A stretch of DNA of 64,000 nt from Psychrobacter aquimaris (GCF_016107525.1 NZ_JABASR010000006.1:124001-188000); one strand, 5' to 3'. Counted from the first letter of the stretch, positions 43,277 through 52,443 are shown. A program made the numbers and translations. Notes: generated from the sequence alone by a model not told the origin.

Positions 43277-43745
43277 GACTTTAATGAAATACAGACGAAC
43301 CAAATTCGTTTAGACATCGTTGCTATAAAAATTAGAGATAGGAAAATTAGAGATAGGAAAGTAGAAAATAATACTATTTTCCTATCTGACAATAACCATA
43401 CAATAGTTGCACAAAGTCACCTGCTAACATCCGTCTGTTAGAATTTTAATCTATGGACTACTGAACTAACGCTTGTTTAGTTGGTATTCTTCCCTTTAGA
43501 TTTTTATCACTGATTTAGGTCAGCTTATAAAGCTCTTTATCCAAATCCATCATGATAGTCTCTTAATGGTTATCATGATTTTATTTTGTCTATCAATTAA
43601 ATGTTAGATATATTAAATATATAGATTTGAATTACTAAATGAATGTGTGATATGCAACTGCTGTATACAGCAGTTAGCAACATAAGCGTCAAGTTTGAAA
43701 TTTTTTAAGCTGACATTATAAGATTGTAAATTAAGGAATTGATTA
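43277..43745. other. intergenic region with short tandem duplication
   Basis: This 469-base gap has an exact 15-base duplication at 43328-43357. A TAAGGA ribosome site precedes the next gene. Nothing else recognised. Confidence 0.55.
43328..43357. repeat. exact 15-base tandem duplication
   Basis: AAAATTAGAGATAGG occurs twice in a row, about 50 bases after the exported protein stop. Confidence 0.9.
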
Positions 43746-44150
43746 ATGAAAAAAAATACTCTATCTTTATCGCTACTGATTGGCGCTGCGCTCACTATCC
43801 CAAGTTTGGCGATGGCAGCACCTGCTGATACTGCGGCAGTAGATGTGCAAACAGCGGCTACCGCAACCACACTTGAGATGGAAGGTGACAATACAAATAA
43901 TGCTTCAGTAGACAATCAGTCTAGCCCATTTCAGATTAGTGAGACACAGGTTATCTCAAGAGCAAGCGCTAATAATGTTAACAACAGTGCTAATCAACAG
44001 CCGATGACTACTGAGCTTCAAGCTGAGCAAGAAGCAATGGATGCCGAGCAAGAGCTGATTCAAGATTCTGAAGAAGCGATGCAAGAAGAAGACTCGTTAG
44101 ATACACAAGAAAAATTACAAGAAGCTGAAGAAGCCACAGAAGAATTATAG
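43746..44150 (+). CDS. small acidic exported protein
   Basis: A 134-residue protein with a clear signal peptide (MKKNTLSLSLLIGAALTIPS..., cleavage near AMA|APA, residue 24). The mature part is low-complexity: Ala/Thr/Asn-rich first, then a Glu/Gln-rich C-terminal half (for example AEQEAMDAEQELIQDSEEAM) that may form a helix or coiled coil. No family recognised. A good ribosome site precedes the ATG. Confidence 0.65.
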   Translation: MKKNTLSLSLLIGAALTIPSLAMAAPADTAAVDVQTAATATTLEMEGDNTNNASVDNQSSPFQISETQVISRASANNVNNSANQQPMTTELQAEQEAMDAEQELIQDSEEAMQEEDSLDTQEKLQEAEEATEEL

Positions 44151-44278
44151 AATACAAAATAAAGTACGATATGAACCCCGCTGTTAACTGAAATCACGCA
44201 GAAGAGGTTATTCAGCGAGTTAAGTTTTGAGTAGTTATTAGTGTTCATTAACAATTTCTATTTTTAGATACATTCCAT

Positions 44279-44308
44279 AAAAAAGGCAGCCTAATGGCTG
44301 CCTTTTTT
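44279..44308. terminator. bidirectional intrinsic terminator
   Basis: AAAAAAGGCAGC-CTAATG-GCTGCCTTTTTT lies between the small exported protein gene and the convergent tex gene. Confidence 0.9.
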
Positions 44309-44325
44309 ATCACTATTGATATTAA

Positions 44326-46875
44326 CTATTTTTTGGTTTTAGTCACGCCAGCTTCCTGTAACAGCGCCCCAAACGTACCCATTTTGCTAGGTGCTTCTGC
44401 TTTATCAGCCCTTGGCGCTTTGCTACGATCGTTATTAGCATTGTCTTTATCCTGACGATTACCGCGAGATTTCGACGGACGCTTATCAGTCGCTGGACGG
44501 CTACTGTTTGGGCGTTTGCTATTTGTATGATCGCTACGTGGACGACTGACTTTCTCATCATTACCAGTACTTTCAGCCGATTTCGCTGCTGGGCGCGCAG
44601 GCTTTTCAGATTCTGGCTTCATACTAAAGCCAATACGACCACGTTTTTCATCGATAGAGATGACACGTACCGAGACGATATCGCCCGGCTTGACGCGATT
44701 CATCGGGTCTGCAACGAAGTCGTTGGCCATCTGAGAGATATGTACCAAACCGTCCTGATGGACGCCAACATCAACGAAGCAACCAAAGGCTGTCACATTA
44801 GTCACCACGCCTTCAAGCTGCATGCCCTCGCTCAAGTCTTTAATACTGTTAACGTCTTCACGGAAGTTAGCAGTCTTAAATTCAGGACGTGGGTCGCGTG
44901 CTGGTTTGACTAGCTCCTCGATGATAGCAGTTACACTAATATTGTCATCATTAGCAGCCAGTGCAGTGCTATCTATCGTATTTAATATGCCGTCATTACC
45001 GATGACTTCTGGCAATGCCTTACCAGTTTGTACCAATAAGCTATCGACCAGCGCATAGCTTTCTGGATGCACACCAGTGGCATCAAGGGGATTACTACCA
45101 CCATGGATACGCAAGAAGCCTGCTGCTTGCTCAAAGGTCTTAGCGCCTAAGCGTGGGACATTTTTCAATGATTCACGACTGTCAAAAGCACCATGCTCTT
45201 TACGATAGGTCACGATTTGCTGCGCGACGTTTTTATTCAAACCAGCGATATGTGCCAAGATAGCAGGGCTTGCAGTATTTACATCAACGCCAACCGCATT
45301 TACGCTATCTTGCGTGACTTTATCAAGACTATCTGCCAATTGCGTTTGGTTGACATCATGCTGATATTGACCAACGCCAATGGCTTTTGGATCAACCTTG
45401 ACCAATTCTGATAAAGGGTCTTGCAAGCGACGGGCGATAGAAACCGCACCGCGTACAGAAACGTCTAAATTACCAAGCTCATCAGTGGCAAGCTCACTGG
45501 CTGAATAAACAGACGCACCTGACTCATTGACGATAACTGATTTGGCTTGTAATTCAGAGTTGGCAGCCAAAATTTCTTTAATCATCGCATCTGTTTCGCG
45601 GCTCGCTGTACCATTACCAATAGCCACTAAATCAACGTTGTAAGTACTTAATAATTCATCGATGACTTTTTTGGCTTCATCCATTTTATTATCAGGGGCA
45701 AATGGATAAACGGTTGCGACGACAGGCTTGTCTTCGTTATCTAACATGACGTGACCTTGAGCATCGACGATGGCCATTTTTACGCCATGACGAATGCCAG
45801 GATCAACGCCTAAAATTACTTTGCGGCCGGCAGGCGCTGACATTAATAAGTGCTGTAAATTATTGGCAAAGACATCAATCGCATCGGCCTCAGCAGTCAG
45901 ACGTTTTTCCGTCAATAAACGATGTTCGATATGCGGACGCCATTTGTCTTTCCATAAACTGGTCGCAGCTTCTGTCAAAAATTCTTGACGGGCATCAGGT
46001 GCTTTGGTATCAAGCTCAAAATGCTTAATGATTTTTTCGATAAAGGGTGCGTCTTCGCCTTCGATTTTAAGACCTAAGACGTTTTCTTGACGACCACGTA
46101 GCATCGCTAATAAACGATGATTCGGCAGACGCGCAAGGCTTTCGCTATGCTCGAAGTAATCTTTGAATTTCTCGCCGACTTCGCGTTTTTCTTCACTGGC
46201 AACGGCAGATACGATACTGGCAGTTTTAGCAAAGCCACTGCGCAAGTTGTCTAGCAAAGCCAAAGCCTGCGTCCATTCATCAACGATGATGGCTTGTACG
46301 CCAGCCAATTGCTTGGTGATATCGCTAAAATCAACTTCGATCTCATTACCACTATCATCGGTAATGCTCGATTGTACTTGATAGTCTGCTAATGCGTCAG
46401 TTGGCGTGACTTCTTGCGTCAAGACGGCTTGCGCTGCCACATCAAGACCAGCAGCACGTGCCTTGGCGGCAGGAGAGCGGCGACGCGGGCGGTATGGCAA
46501 GTAGATGTCTTCAAGCTCAAGTTTCGACGTCGCATTATCGATACGCTTCTGTAGCTCGTCATTCAAATTACCCTGCGTGCTTAGCAGCTCAGTAATTTTG
46601 AGGCGACGGGTTGCCATGTCACGCTCATAATTGAGTGACTTCTCAAGCGCTCGTAATTGCGCATCGTCAAGATTCTGCGTCTTTTCTTTACGATAACGGG
46701 CAATAAATGGAACGGTCGCGCCTTCATCGTAAAGTTTGACAAACGCATTGACTTGAGCAGTCTTAATGCCAAGCGCGCGAGCAAGCTTGTCGTGAATATT
46801 CGCGTGTGTGGTTGCATCCAAAACCTGTGCATTTGTCGAGGTTTGAGATGGCGTTAAGGTATCAGTGCTACTCAT
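44326..46875 (-). CDS. tex: transcription accessory protein Tex
   Basis: An 849-residue RNA-binding protein found in most bacteria. Domain order matches Tex: N-terminal helical region with RALGIKTAQVNAFVKLYDEGATVPFIARYRKE, a YqgF/RuvC-like fold (LGVDPGIRHGVKMAIVDAQG, ESGASVYSASELA), a helix-hairpin-helix segment (VGVDVNTAS, NVPRLGAKTFEQAAGFLRI), and an S1 domain (LEGVVTNVTAFGCFVDVGVHQDGLVHIS). The last 70-80 residues are a basic disordered tail not present in all Tex proteins. It is a single gene with its own terminator. Confidence 0.96.
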   Translation of the reverse strand: MSSTDTLTPSQTSTNAQVLDATTHANIHDKLARALGIKTAQVNAFVKLYDEGATVPFIARYRKEKTQNLDDAQLRALEKSLNYERDMATRRLKITELLSTQGNLNDELQKRIDNATSKLELEDIYLPYRPRRRSPAAKARAAGLDVAAQAVLTQEVTPTDALADYQVQSSITDDSGNEIEVDFSDITKQLAGVQAIIVDEWTQALALLDNLRSGFAKTASIVSAVASEEKREVGEKFKDYFEHSESLARLPNHRLLAMLRGRQENVLGLKIEGEDAPFIEKIIKHFELDTKAPDARQEFLTEAATSLWKDKWRPHIEHRLLTEKRLTAEADAIDVFANNLQHLLMSAPAGRKVILGVDPGIRHGVKMAIVDAQGHVMLDNEDKPVVATVYPFAPDNKMDEAKKVIDELLSTYNVDLVAIGNGTASRETDAMIKEILAANSELQAKSVIVNESGASVYSASELATDELGNLDVSVRGAVSIARRLQDPLSELVKVDPKAIGVGQYQHDVNQTQLADSLDKVTQDSVNAVGVDVNTASPAILAHIAGLNKNVAQQIVTYRKEHGAFDSRESLKNVPRLGAKTFEQAAGFLRIHGGSNPLDATGVHPESYALVDSLLVQTGKALPEVIGNDGILNTIDSTALAANDDNISVTAIIEELVKPARDPRPEFKTANFREDVNSIKDLSEGMQLEGVVTNVTAFGCFVDVGVHQDGLVHISQMANDFVADPMNRVKPGDIVSVRVISIDEKRGRIGFSMKPESEKPARPAAKSAESTGNDEKVSRPRSDHTNSKRPNSSRPATDKRPSKSRGNRQDKDNANNDRSKAPRADKAEAPSKMGTFGALLQEAGVTKTKK

Positions 46876-47371
46876 AGACGTATCAATCGTTGAGAAATGT
46901 AGTTTTGCATTATAGCAAAAGCTGCATGAATAAAAATCCTTTTTATCTTTTCGTTATTTATCGCTAGTTTTATGACGAAAATCGTCTCATATCATAGGTT
47001 CTGTCGCTTTATTAAACAAACGCATACAGCATTTGTCCTGATGGGTGATGCAATTAGTGGTGCAATCTTATACACTAAAGTATCGAAGGCGCAAATATTG
47101 GTACGCGCTGACGCATTGAACAATAGTATTCAAATTTATGATGGATTGAGACGGACCTTTACTTTTGACCACTCATTGAATAAAGACAGTTTTTTTGTAT
47201 AGTCGATTCAAGATAATTTAGCGATGAGGACAGCACGTTAAAATACTATAAATAGTAGACTCAACGAACCTGACACCGTATTGTCTTTATATCATTTTGA
47301 CTATATAACCTTTAGCCTTGACTGTTAACGATAATTTCTACTAATAATAATTTTTATAAGAGGATGCCTGT
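46876..47371. other. divergent intergenic region with MITE-like repeat
   Basis: This 496-base gap between tex and the OmpR-type gene contains copy B of the dispersed repeat (47198-47305). An AAGAGGATG ribosome site precedes the right-hand gene. No other feature. Confidence 0.55.
47198..47305. repeat. dispersed MITE-like repeat, copy B
   Basis: About 108 bases beginning TATAGTCGATTCAAGATAA and ending TTTTGACTATA, so its ends are inverted repeats of about nine to ten bases. It aligns with 15520-15624. Confidence 0.6.
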
Positions 47372-48130
47372 ATGTCTGAAAATAACAGCCCTGATACCTT
47401 AACTCAACGAATTTTAGTCGTTGATGACGATGCACGCTTGCGTTCTTTATTACAGCGCTTTCTAGAAGACGACGGTTTTGTCGTTCGTACCGCTCATGAT
47501 GGTAGTCAAATGGATAAGCTGTTGCAGCGTGAGCTTTTCTCATTGGTGGTACTCGATTTGATGCTACCAGGCGAAGACGGCATCAGTATCTGTAAGCGTC
47601 TACGCGAAGACAATGGTGACATCCCTATCATTATGCTGACAGCTAAAGGTGGTGATGCCGATCGTATCGCTGGTCTTGAAGCGGGTGCCGATGATTATCT
47701 GCCAAAACCCTTTAACCCAAAAGAGCTGTTGGCTCGTATCAAAGCGGTATTACGTCGTCAAAATCGCGAGCTGCCTGGCGCACCAAGCCATCAGCTTGAA
47801 GTGGTTGAGTTTGGACCGTGGACGCTTGATTTATCGACACGTACGCTTAAACGTGACGGCAATGTTGTCACTTTAACGACAGGTGAGTTTTCGGTGCTAA
47901 AAGCACTGGTGCAGCATCCACGTGAGCCGTTGACACGCGATAAATTGATGAACCTTGCGCGTGGTCGTGAATGGGGTGCGATGGAGCGTTCTATCGACGT
48001 ACAGGTATCACGTTTGCGTCGTTTGATTGAAGACAACCCTTCACAAGCGCGTTACATCCAAACCGTTTGGGGTGTAGGCTATGTATTCGTTCCTGACGAA
48101 GCTGAAGTAGAAACCGTTAAAAGTGAGTAA
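47372..48130 (+). CDS. ompR: OmpR-type response regulator
   Basis: A 252-residue two-component regulator. The receiver domain has the acidic pocket DDD (residues 18-20), the phospho-acceptor D62 in VVLDLMLPG, and the Lys in LPKPFNPKE. The C-terminal winged helix (about 147-243) contains LTTGEFSVLKALVQHPREPLTR and SIDVQVSRLRRLIEDNP, closest to OmpR. In OmpR/EnvZ systems the kinase gene usually follows; here a CobW GTPase follows on the same strand, so no partner kinase is next to it. Likely controls envelope or osmotic responses. Confidence 0.92.
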   Translation: MSENNSPDTLTQRILVVDDDARLRSLLQRFLEDDGFVVRTAHDGSQMDKLLQRELFSLVVLDLMLPGEDGISICKRLREDNGDIPIIMLTAKGGDADRIAGLEAGADDYLPKPFNPKELLARIKAVLRRQNRELPGAPSHQLEVVEFGPWTLDLSTRTLKRDGNVVTLTTGEFSVLKALVQHPREPLTRDKLMNLARGREWGAMERSIDVQVSRLRRLIEDNPSQARYIQTVWGVGYVFVPDEAEVETVKSE

Positions 48131-48141
48131 CTTTTGACTAT

Positions 48142-48192
48142 GTGTGTCCTCATTTTGAAAGTTTCGATTATCGATTGAATTGAGGACACACG
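48142..48192. repeat. inverted repeat between ompR and cobW
   Basis: The arms GTGTGTCCTCA and TGAGGACACAC flank a T/G-rich loop of about 28 bases. No T tract follows, so it may be an attenuator or cruciform. Confidence 0.4.
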
Positions 48193-48249
48193 CTAATATC
48201 ATTTCCTTTTAATATAGGTCGTGTTTGATTACTCACAAATACGGCCTAT

Positions 48250-49506
48250 ATGATGAGTGTCTCTGTGAAAAAACCTATTATTTTTCAAAACATACCCTGC
48301 ACCTTAGTGACAGGGTTTTTGGGTGCTGGCAAGACCACAGTGATTAATCAGCTGCTTGCTATGAAACCTGCCGATGAGCGCTGGGCATTACTAATCAATG
48401 AATTTGGTCGTATCGGTATTGATGGTGCGCTGCTGGCAAGCGCGCAAGATAGTAAGCCTGAGCAAGATAATATTGCGATACGCGAAGTCAGTGGTGGCTG
48501 TATTTGTTGTACCAGTCAGCTGCCATTACAAATTGCTATCAGTCGGCTACTTAGTGAGCATCATCCACAGCGGTTGCTCATCGAACCTACAGGGCTTGCT
48601 CATCCACGTGAGCTTATCATGCAACTCAGTGCACCGCATTGGCAAACAGCGCTCAATATGCAAGCAGTAATAACGGTATTGAGTGGCGTACAATGGCAGC
48701 AAGACAAATATCGTCATCATGACGGTTTTCAAGCGCATGTCCGTGATGCCGATGTGTTGGTCATTAATCGCTATGCTCAATTAAGCGATAGCAAAAAACA
48801 AGCACTGCAACAATGGATAGCCAAGCTCAATGCACAGGTAAAAATTATTTGGGCAGTATCTGAGCAGATATCTCATGATACAAATGACTCATCCAATATT
48901 CTTTTATCAGAATCAAGCGTGTCAGAGCTGAAAACCCAGCTAACCAAGCCCAGTCAGGTTATCTCGAAACAACGCACAGTCAATATTATTCACCCTCAAA
49001 AATCGATTATTAGTTTGCAACCGCAGAGCAATGCCCTATCGATATCGACCACCTTGTCATCCGACGCTTTTACAAACAAAGATGATGCGCAGACCGACAC
49101 AGATATTGAGCTACCTTATCGTTATCATGAGAAACAACAAGAGTTACAGTTGGCGGGTTGGAGACTGCCAGCGTACTACATATTAAAAGCGGATGAGTTA
49201 CAGAGTTGGTTATTAACGCTACCGAACTGGCAACGTATCAAAGGCGTGGTTCATACGTCTGATGGCTGGCTACAAATCAATTTTACCCCTGACAGCTTAA
49301 CCACCAGTACGGTCAGCGCACAAGTTGATAGTCGGCTAGAGATTATATTACAGTTGGATGCAAATACTAATAACGACAACGATACAGCGGTAGAAAGCGA
49401 CCGCTCAGAAGAAAAAGATAGGACAGCATTTTTATCTTCTATAAAGACGCTACCTTCTATCGATTGGGATACCTGCGACCGTGAACTAATGGCACTGGTT
49501 ATTTGA
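48250..49506 (+). CDS. CobW/COG0523-family G3E GTPase
   Basis: A 418-residue P-loop GTPase of the family that includes zinc and cobalt metallochaperones. Walker A is TGFLGAGKTTVINQLL (about 21-36); the metal-binding CxCC motif is VSGGCICCTSQLP; LLIEPTGLAHP and INRYAQ (NKxD variant) complete the G domain, and a CobW C-terminal domain follows. The last codons and stop lie at the inferred edge of an IS200/IS605-type insertion, so the natural ending would have been ALVM instead of ALVI, with a different stop codon (see findings). Confidence 0.93.
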   Translation: MMSVSVKKPIIFQNIPCTLVTGFLGAGKTTVINQLLAMKPADERWALLINEFGRIGIDGALLASAQDSKPEQDNIAIREVSGGCICCTSQLPLQIAISRLLSEHHPQRLLIEPTGLAHPRELIMQLSAPHWQTALNMQAVITVLSGVQWQQDKYRHHDGFQAHVRDADVLVINRYAQLSDSKKQALQQWIAKLNAQVKIIWAVSEQISHDTNDSSNILLSESSVSELKTQLTKPSQVISKQRTVNIIHPQKSIISLQPQSNALSISTTLSSDAFTNKDDAQTDTDIELPYRYHEKQQELQLAGWRLPAYYILKADELQSWLLTLPNWQRIKGVVHTSDGWLQINFTPDSLTTSTVSAQVDSRLEIILQLDANTNNDNDTAVESDRSEEKDRTAFLSSIKTLPSIDWDTCDRELMALVI

Positions 49507-49660
49507 CACACTCCCACCACTTTCGCCAAGCTCAAGTGGGGGATTCTAAAAGCAGATGCTCTTAGGCGACTTTCTCACGAAGGTCGCAAGTTTTCTGTTT
49601 CAACGGGCGACCTTTACTGCATCCTCCCTCCGCAGACAAAACGGCATGTCCTGCCGCTAA
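49505..49660 (-). ncRNA. predicted omega-RNA/right-end RNA of the TnpB element
   Basis: IS200/605 elements make a guide RNA from the 3' end of tnpB through the right end. Here the sequence ends in a hairpin with arms CCCCCACTT and AAGTGGTGGG, and the 16-20 nt guide would come from the flank next to TCAA, beginning ATAACCAGTGCC. The 5' limit is a guess. The call rests on element class and hairpin only. Confidence 0.45.
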
Positions 49661-50869
49661 TATGTTACGAGCTGCATTAAAATCAGCGTTCGCAACATAC
49701 ATGCATTTGACGCACTCAAATTTAGACTGAGTTTGTCTGTTATCGACAGCGATATGCTGGCATTCAGAGCAGGTTTGGCTGGTGTAGCGTGGATTTACTT
49801 TGATAAGTAAGCCGCCTTGCCAGTGTTGCTTATACTCAAGCATATCGACCATCATGCCCCAGCCTTGATCTAGGATTGATTTGTTTAATCCTGACTTGGC
49901 TTTGACATGACGACCTTTGTTCTCCACCGACCCGCTGGCTGATTTCGACATATTAGCGACCTTTAAATCCTCACAAGCAATCATGGCGTGGTTTTTGCTG
50001 ATGCGGGTGGTGATTTTATGCAAGTAGTCATGGCGAATATTAGCAATGTGGCTGTGTAGCTTTTGAATCTTGCGGTTTTGCTTTTTCCAGTTTTGGCTAA
50101 ACAGAACCTTTCTGCTTAATTGACGCTGTAATTTGGCAAGTTTAATTTGATTGGCTTTAAAGCTGTTTTTCGGTTTGATGTACTGACCGTTTGAGGTGGT
50201 GAGTAGTTTACTGATACCCATATCCAAACCAATGGCGCTTGTGGCAGGGTGACGTGGGTTCTCATCCAGTTCGCGCTCTGTGCCAAACGACACGTACCAG
50301 TGCCCTAATTTCTTGCTAATGGTGACATTTTTAATCGTGCCAATAATGTCTTGCGATTTCCTAAACGTCACCAAGCCCACGCCATTAGGCAGTTTTACTC
50401 GATTGCCTTCAACACGACAGTATTTATCAAACTGAACCAAGCGAATGGAGTCACGCCCATCTGATTTGCGCTTAAATTGTGGCATCAATGGTCGTCGTTG
50501 AATCTCTGTGCCATCAGCCAATTTAAAGAACTTAGGTTTGCGAGGTTTCTTTTTATTTTCTTTTAACCTGGCATGTACTTTAGGATCAAAAAAACGCGAC
50601 CAAGCCGATGCCAGATCACGTACTTTTTGTTGTAAAGAGACAGCATTTGAGCTGGTTTTTAAGAACTCGAAATCAGGGTTGCTTTTTAGATCCATGATTT
50701 TATTAACGAGGTTGGTGGCATTGATAAACGCATCTTTAGCAAACATCTCAAATGAGATTGCCAGCACTTGATTCCAAACAAAACGTGCAGAGCCGACAAG
50801 ATTATTTAAAATAATCTCCTGCTCCGTATTAGGCTCCAGCCTAAATTTATACGCTTTGTTGATTTTCAT
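49562..50869 (-). CDS. tnpB: TnpB RNA-guided nuclease (IS200/IS605 OrfB)
   Basis: A 435-residue TnpB, the ancestor-type relative of Cas12 nucleases that uses a transposon-end RNA to cut DNA next to a short motif. The RuvC site is complete: D216 in GLDMGIS, E300 in ACEDLKV and D396 in ANADFNAARN. The zinc ribbon has C367-x2-C370 and C386-x2-C389. No tnpA transposase gene is present, so movement would need one in trans. Length is typical of a full protein. Confidence 0.95.
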   Translation of the reverse strand: MKINKAYKFRLEPNTEQEIILNNLVGSARFVWNQVLAISFEMFAKDAFINATNLVNKIMDLKSNPDFEFLKTSSNAVSLQQKVRDLASAWSRFFDPKVHARLKENKKKPRKPKFFKLADGTEIQRRPLMPQFKRKSDGRDSIRLVQFDKYCRVEGNRVKLPNGVGLVTFRKSQDIIGTIKNVTISKKLGHWYVSFGTERELDENPRHPATSAIGLDMGISKLLTTSNGQYIKPKNSFKANQIKLAKLQRQLSRKVLFSQNWKKQNRKIQKLHSHIANIRHDYLHKITTRISKNHAMIACEDLKVANMSKSASGSVENKGRHVKAKSGLNKSILDQGWGMMVDMLEYKQHWQGGLLIKVNPRYTSQTCSECQHIAVDNRQTQSKFECVKCMYVANADFNAARNILAAGHAVLSAEGGCSKGRPLKQKTCDLREKVA

Positions 50870-51027
50870 CTAACACTCTTTATAAGTTACAAGGTATTAT
50901 AATAATTAATTATTCTACCAGATTCAGGCGCATATTATGTAATTTAAACATTAAAAATGATGCGAAATTCACCGCCACCCTAATGTCGGATGGCGTCCTC
51001 TTTCGCGGTTTTGATAGTAATAGACAA

Positions 51028-51075
51028 AAAAAGGGCAGACATTGCTGTTCGATATAGCAATGCCTGCCCTTTTTC
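51028..51075 (-). terminator. intrinsic terminator of the ybiI-like gene
   Basis: AAAAAGGGCAGACATTGCT pairs with AGCAATGCCTGCCCTTTTT, with one mismatched base in the stem, just after the stop. Confidence 0.88.
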
Positions 51076-51079
51076 TTTT

Positions 51080-51346
51080 TTAACGTAATTGACTGTCTTT
51101 GCTACCGCGCCGGTTGAACAGCTCAGCGGCTCTCGCCTCTTGTTCAAGTTCTGTCTGACAGCTGACGCAATGCTGAATACCAGGCACTGCTAACCGCCGT
51201 GCTTCTGGAATAGGCTTGCCGCATTCATCACACGTCTCGGCACTGATGCCAGTTGGCAACGCACGTCTTGCCCGCTCTAATGCATCATTTACCGTTGCAT
51301 CCATTTGCTCATGCTCAGCACCATCTCTTGACCAACCACCTGCCAT
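51080..51346 (-). CDS. DksA/TraR-type zinc-finger protein (YbiI family)
   Basis: An 88-residue protein with the C4 zinc finger CDECGKPIPEARRLAVPGIQ followed by HCVSCQ, ending in NRRGSKDSQLR, the fixed tail of the YbiI family. It shares the zinc finger with DksA but is much shorter and lacks the coiled-coil tip, so direct RNA polymerase regulation is uncertain. It starts MAGGWSRDGAEHEQMD, as YbiI. Single gene with terminator. Confidence 0.95.
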   Translation of the reverse strand: MAGGWSRDGAEHEQMDATVNDALERARRALPTGISAETCDECGKPIPEARRLAVPGIQHCVSCQTELEQEARAAELFNRRGSKDSQLR

Positions 51347-51507
51347 AACTCTATCCTATTTACGATAATTAGATATTACAAATCGCTTTAATAACAAATA
51401 GATGGGGTTGTTTATAATTAATTGCAACCTACTAGAGCATGCCTCAATCTGAAAGTATGCGAATAAATACGCTAAATAATGACATTTCCTAGCAAAAAAT
51501 CACATGG

Positions 51508-52344
51508 CTAACCTTTTGGCTGTAGCTCAACCACTTGCCCGCGTACCCCGATACTGGCATCACTCATCAGACAAACATAGCCTGCCATGATATCTTCAGG
51601 TGTTTTTAGGCTCATAGGACTCTCTCCTGGATAAGCATGGGCGCGCATATTGGTACGAGTGCCACCAGGATTGACACAGTTAAAACGTAAATTAGTTGTA
51701 TTCTGTGTCTCTTGGGTAAAGATATCACTCATGCCTTCTACGGCTTGCTTGGACAGCGCATAAGCACCCCAGAACGCGCGAGGATGTGTACCGACCGTGC
51801 TAGAGGTGAAAATAACAGAGCCATTCTCAGCATCTTTAAGTAGTGGTAGCAGTGCTTGGGTGAGCATAAACGTCGAGGTAAAGTTCACCTTCATAACTTG
51901 TGCAAAAGTATCGACGTCATACATCTCAAGTGGGGTTAGCTGCCCAAGCATACCCGCATTGTGCAAGATGCCATCGAGCTGACCGACTTCTTTATTAATC
52001 AACCCCTCTAACTGCTGCATTTCAGCATAGGTTGCCCCTTCTAGATTCATCGGTAGCATGGCAGGCTGTTTGCCACCAAGACTTTCAATCTCATCATAAA
52101 CATATTCAAGCTTGCTGCTGGTACGTCCCAATAACAGGACTGTCGCTCCATAACGAGCATAAGTCAGCGCGGCAACGCGGCCGATACCGTCACCTGCCCC
52201 CGTGACCAAAATAGTCTTACCATCTAAACAATTATCAGATGGTACAAAGTTGCGAATATCATTATGAGTTAACGGTTGAGTTAGACTTTGAACGGTTTTC
52301 TGGTGGTCTTGCTGACTAGCTGACTGGTTAATATTGTCACTCAT
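51508..52344 (-). CDS. short-chain dehydrogenase, YciK-like
   Basis: A 278-residue NAD(P)-dependent reductase of the SDR family. The cofactor loop is ILVTGAGDGIGRVAALTYAR, followed by LHNAGMLG, the catalytic Ser in FTSSTVGTH and Tyr-x3-Lys in WGAYALSKQAVEGM. The pattern LTPLEMYDVDTFAQVMKVNF fits YciK. The frame extends four codons upstream to a GTG; ATG 52344 is preferred. It follows gph and ubiG on the same strand, the usual order in Acinetobacter-like genomes. Substrate unknown. Confidence 0.92.
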   Translation of the reverse strand: MSDNINQSASQQDHQKTVQSLTQPLTHNDIRNFVPSDNCLDGKTILVTGAGDGIGRVAALTYARYGATVLLLGRTSSKLEYVYDEIESLGGKQPAMLPMNLEGATYAEMQQLEGLINKEVGQLDGILHNAGMLGQLTPLEMYDVDTFAQVMKVNFTSTFMLTQALLPLLKDAENGSVIFTSSTVGTHPRAFWGAYALSKQAVEGMSDIFTQETQNTTNLRFNCVNPGGTRTNMRAHAYPGESPMSLKTPEDIMAGYVCLMSDASIGVRGQVVELQPKG

Positions 52345-52443
52345 GGCATTGCTCACTGCTTATCGTTTAATAGTTGGGATGCTAAGTATTTATCGTGTTT
52401 CTTTAAAAACATAGAGTGTGGCGGACTCGATTTATAATTTTAT

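Larger units (their letters stand above)
49503..50938 (-). mobile_element. TnpB-only IS200/IS605-type element, inferred boundaries
   Basis: The element carries only tnpB. Its right end (minus strand) ends GGGAGTGTGTCAA, as in IS608-like elements that cut after TCAA; at the left end, a TTAC (minus strand, complement of 50939-50942) lies just outside, in the place of the known TTAC target of IS608. These boundaries give about 1436 bases. The right-end hairpin (49513-49544) is typical. Boundaries are inferred by analogy; if right, removal restores an in-frame stop codon in cobW. Confidence 0.75.

Noticed and set aside
49562..50869. TnpB as a Cas12-type CRISPR effector
   Set aside because: No CRISPR array or adaptation genes are present; size, Zn ribbon and right-end hairpin are those of a transposon TnpB.
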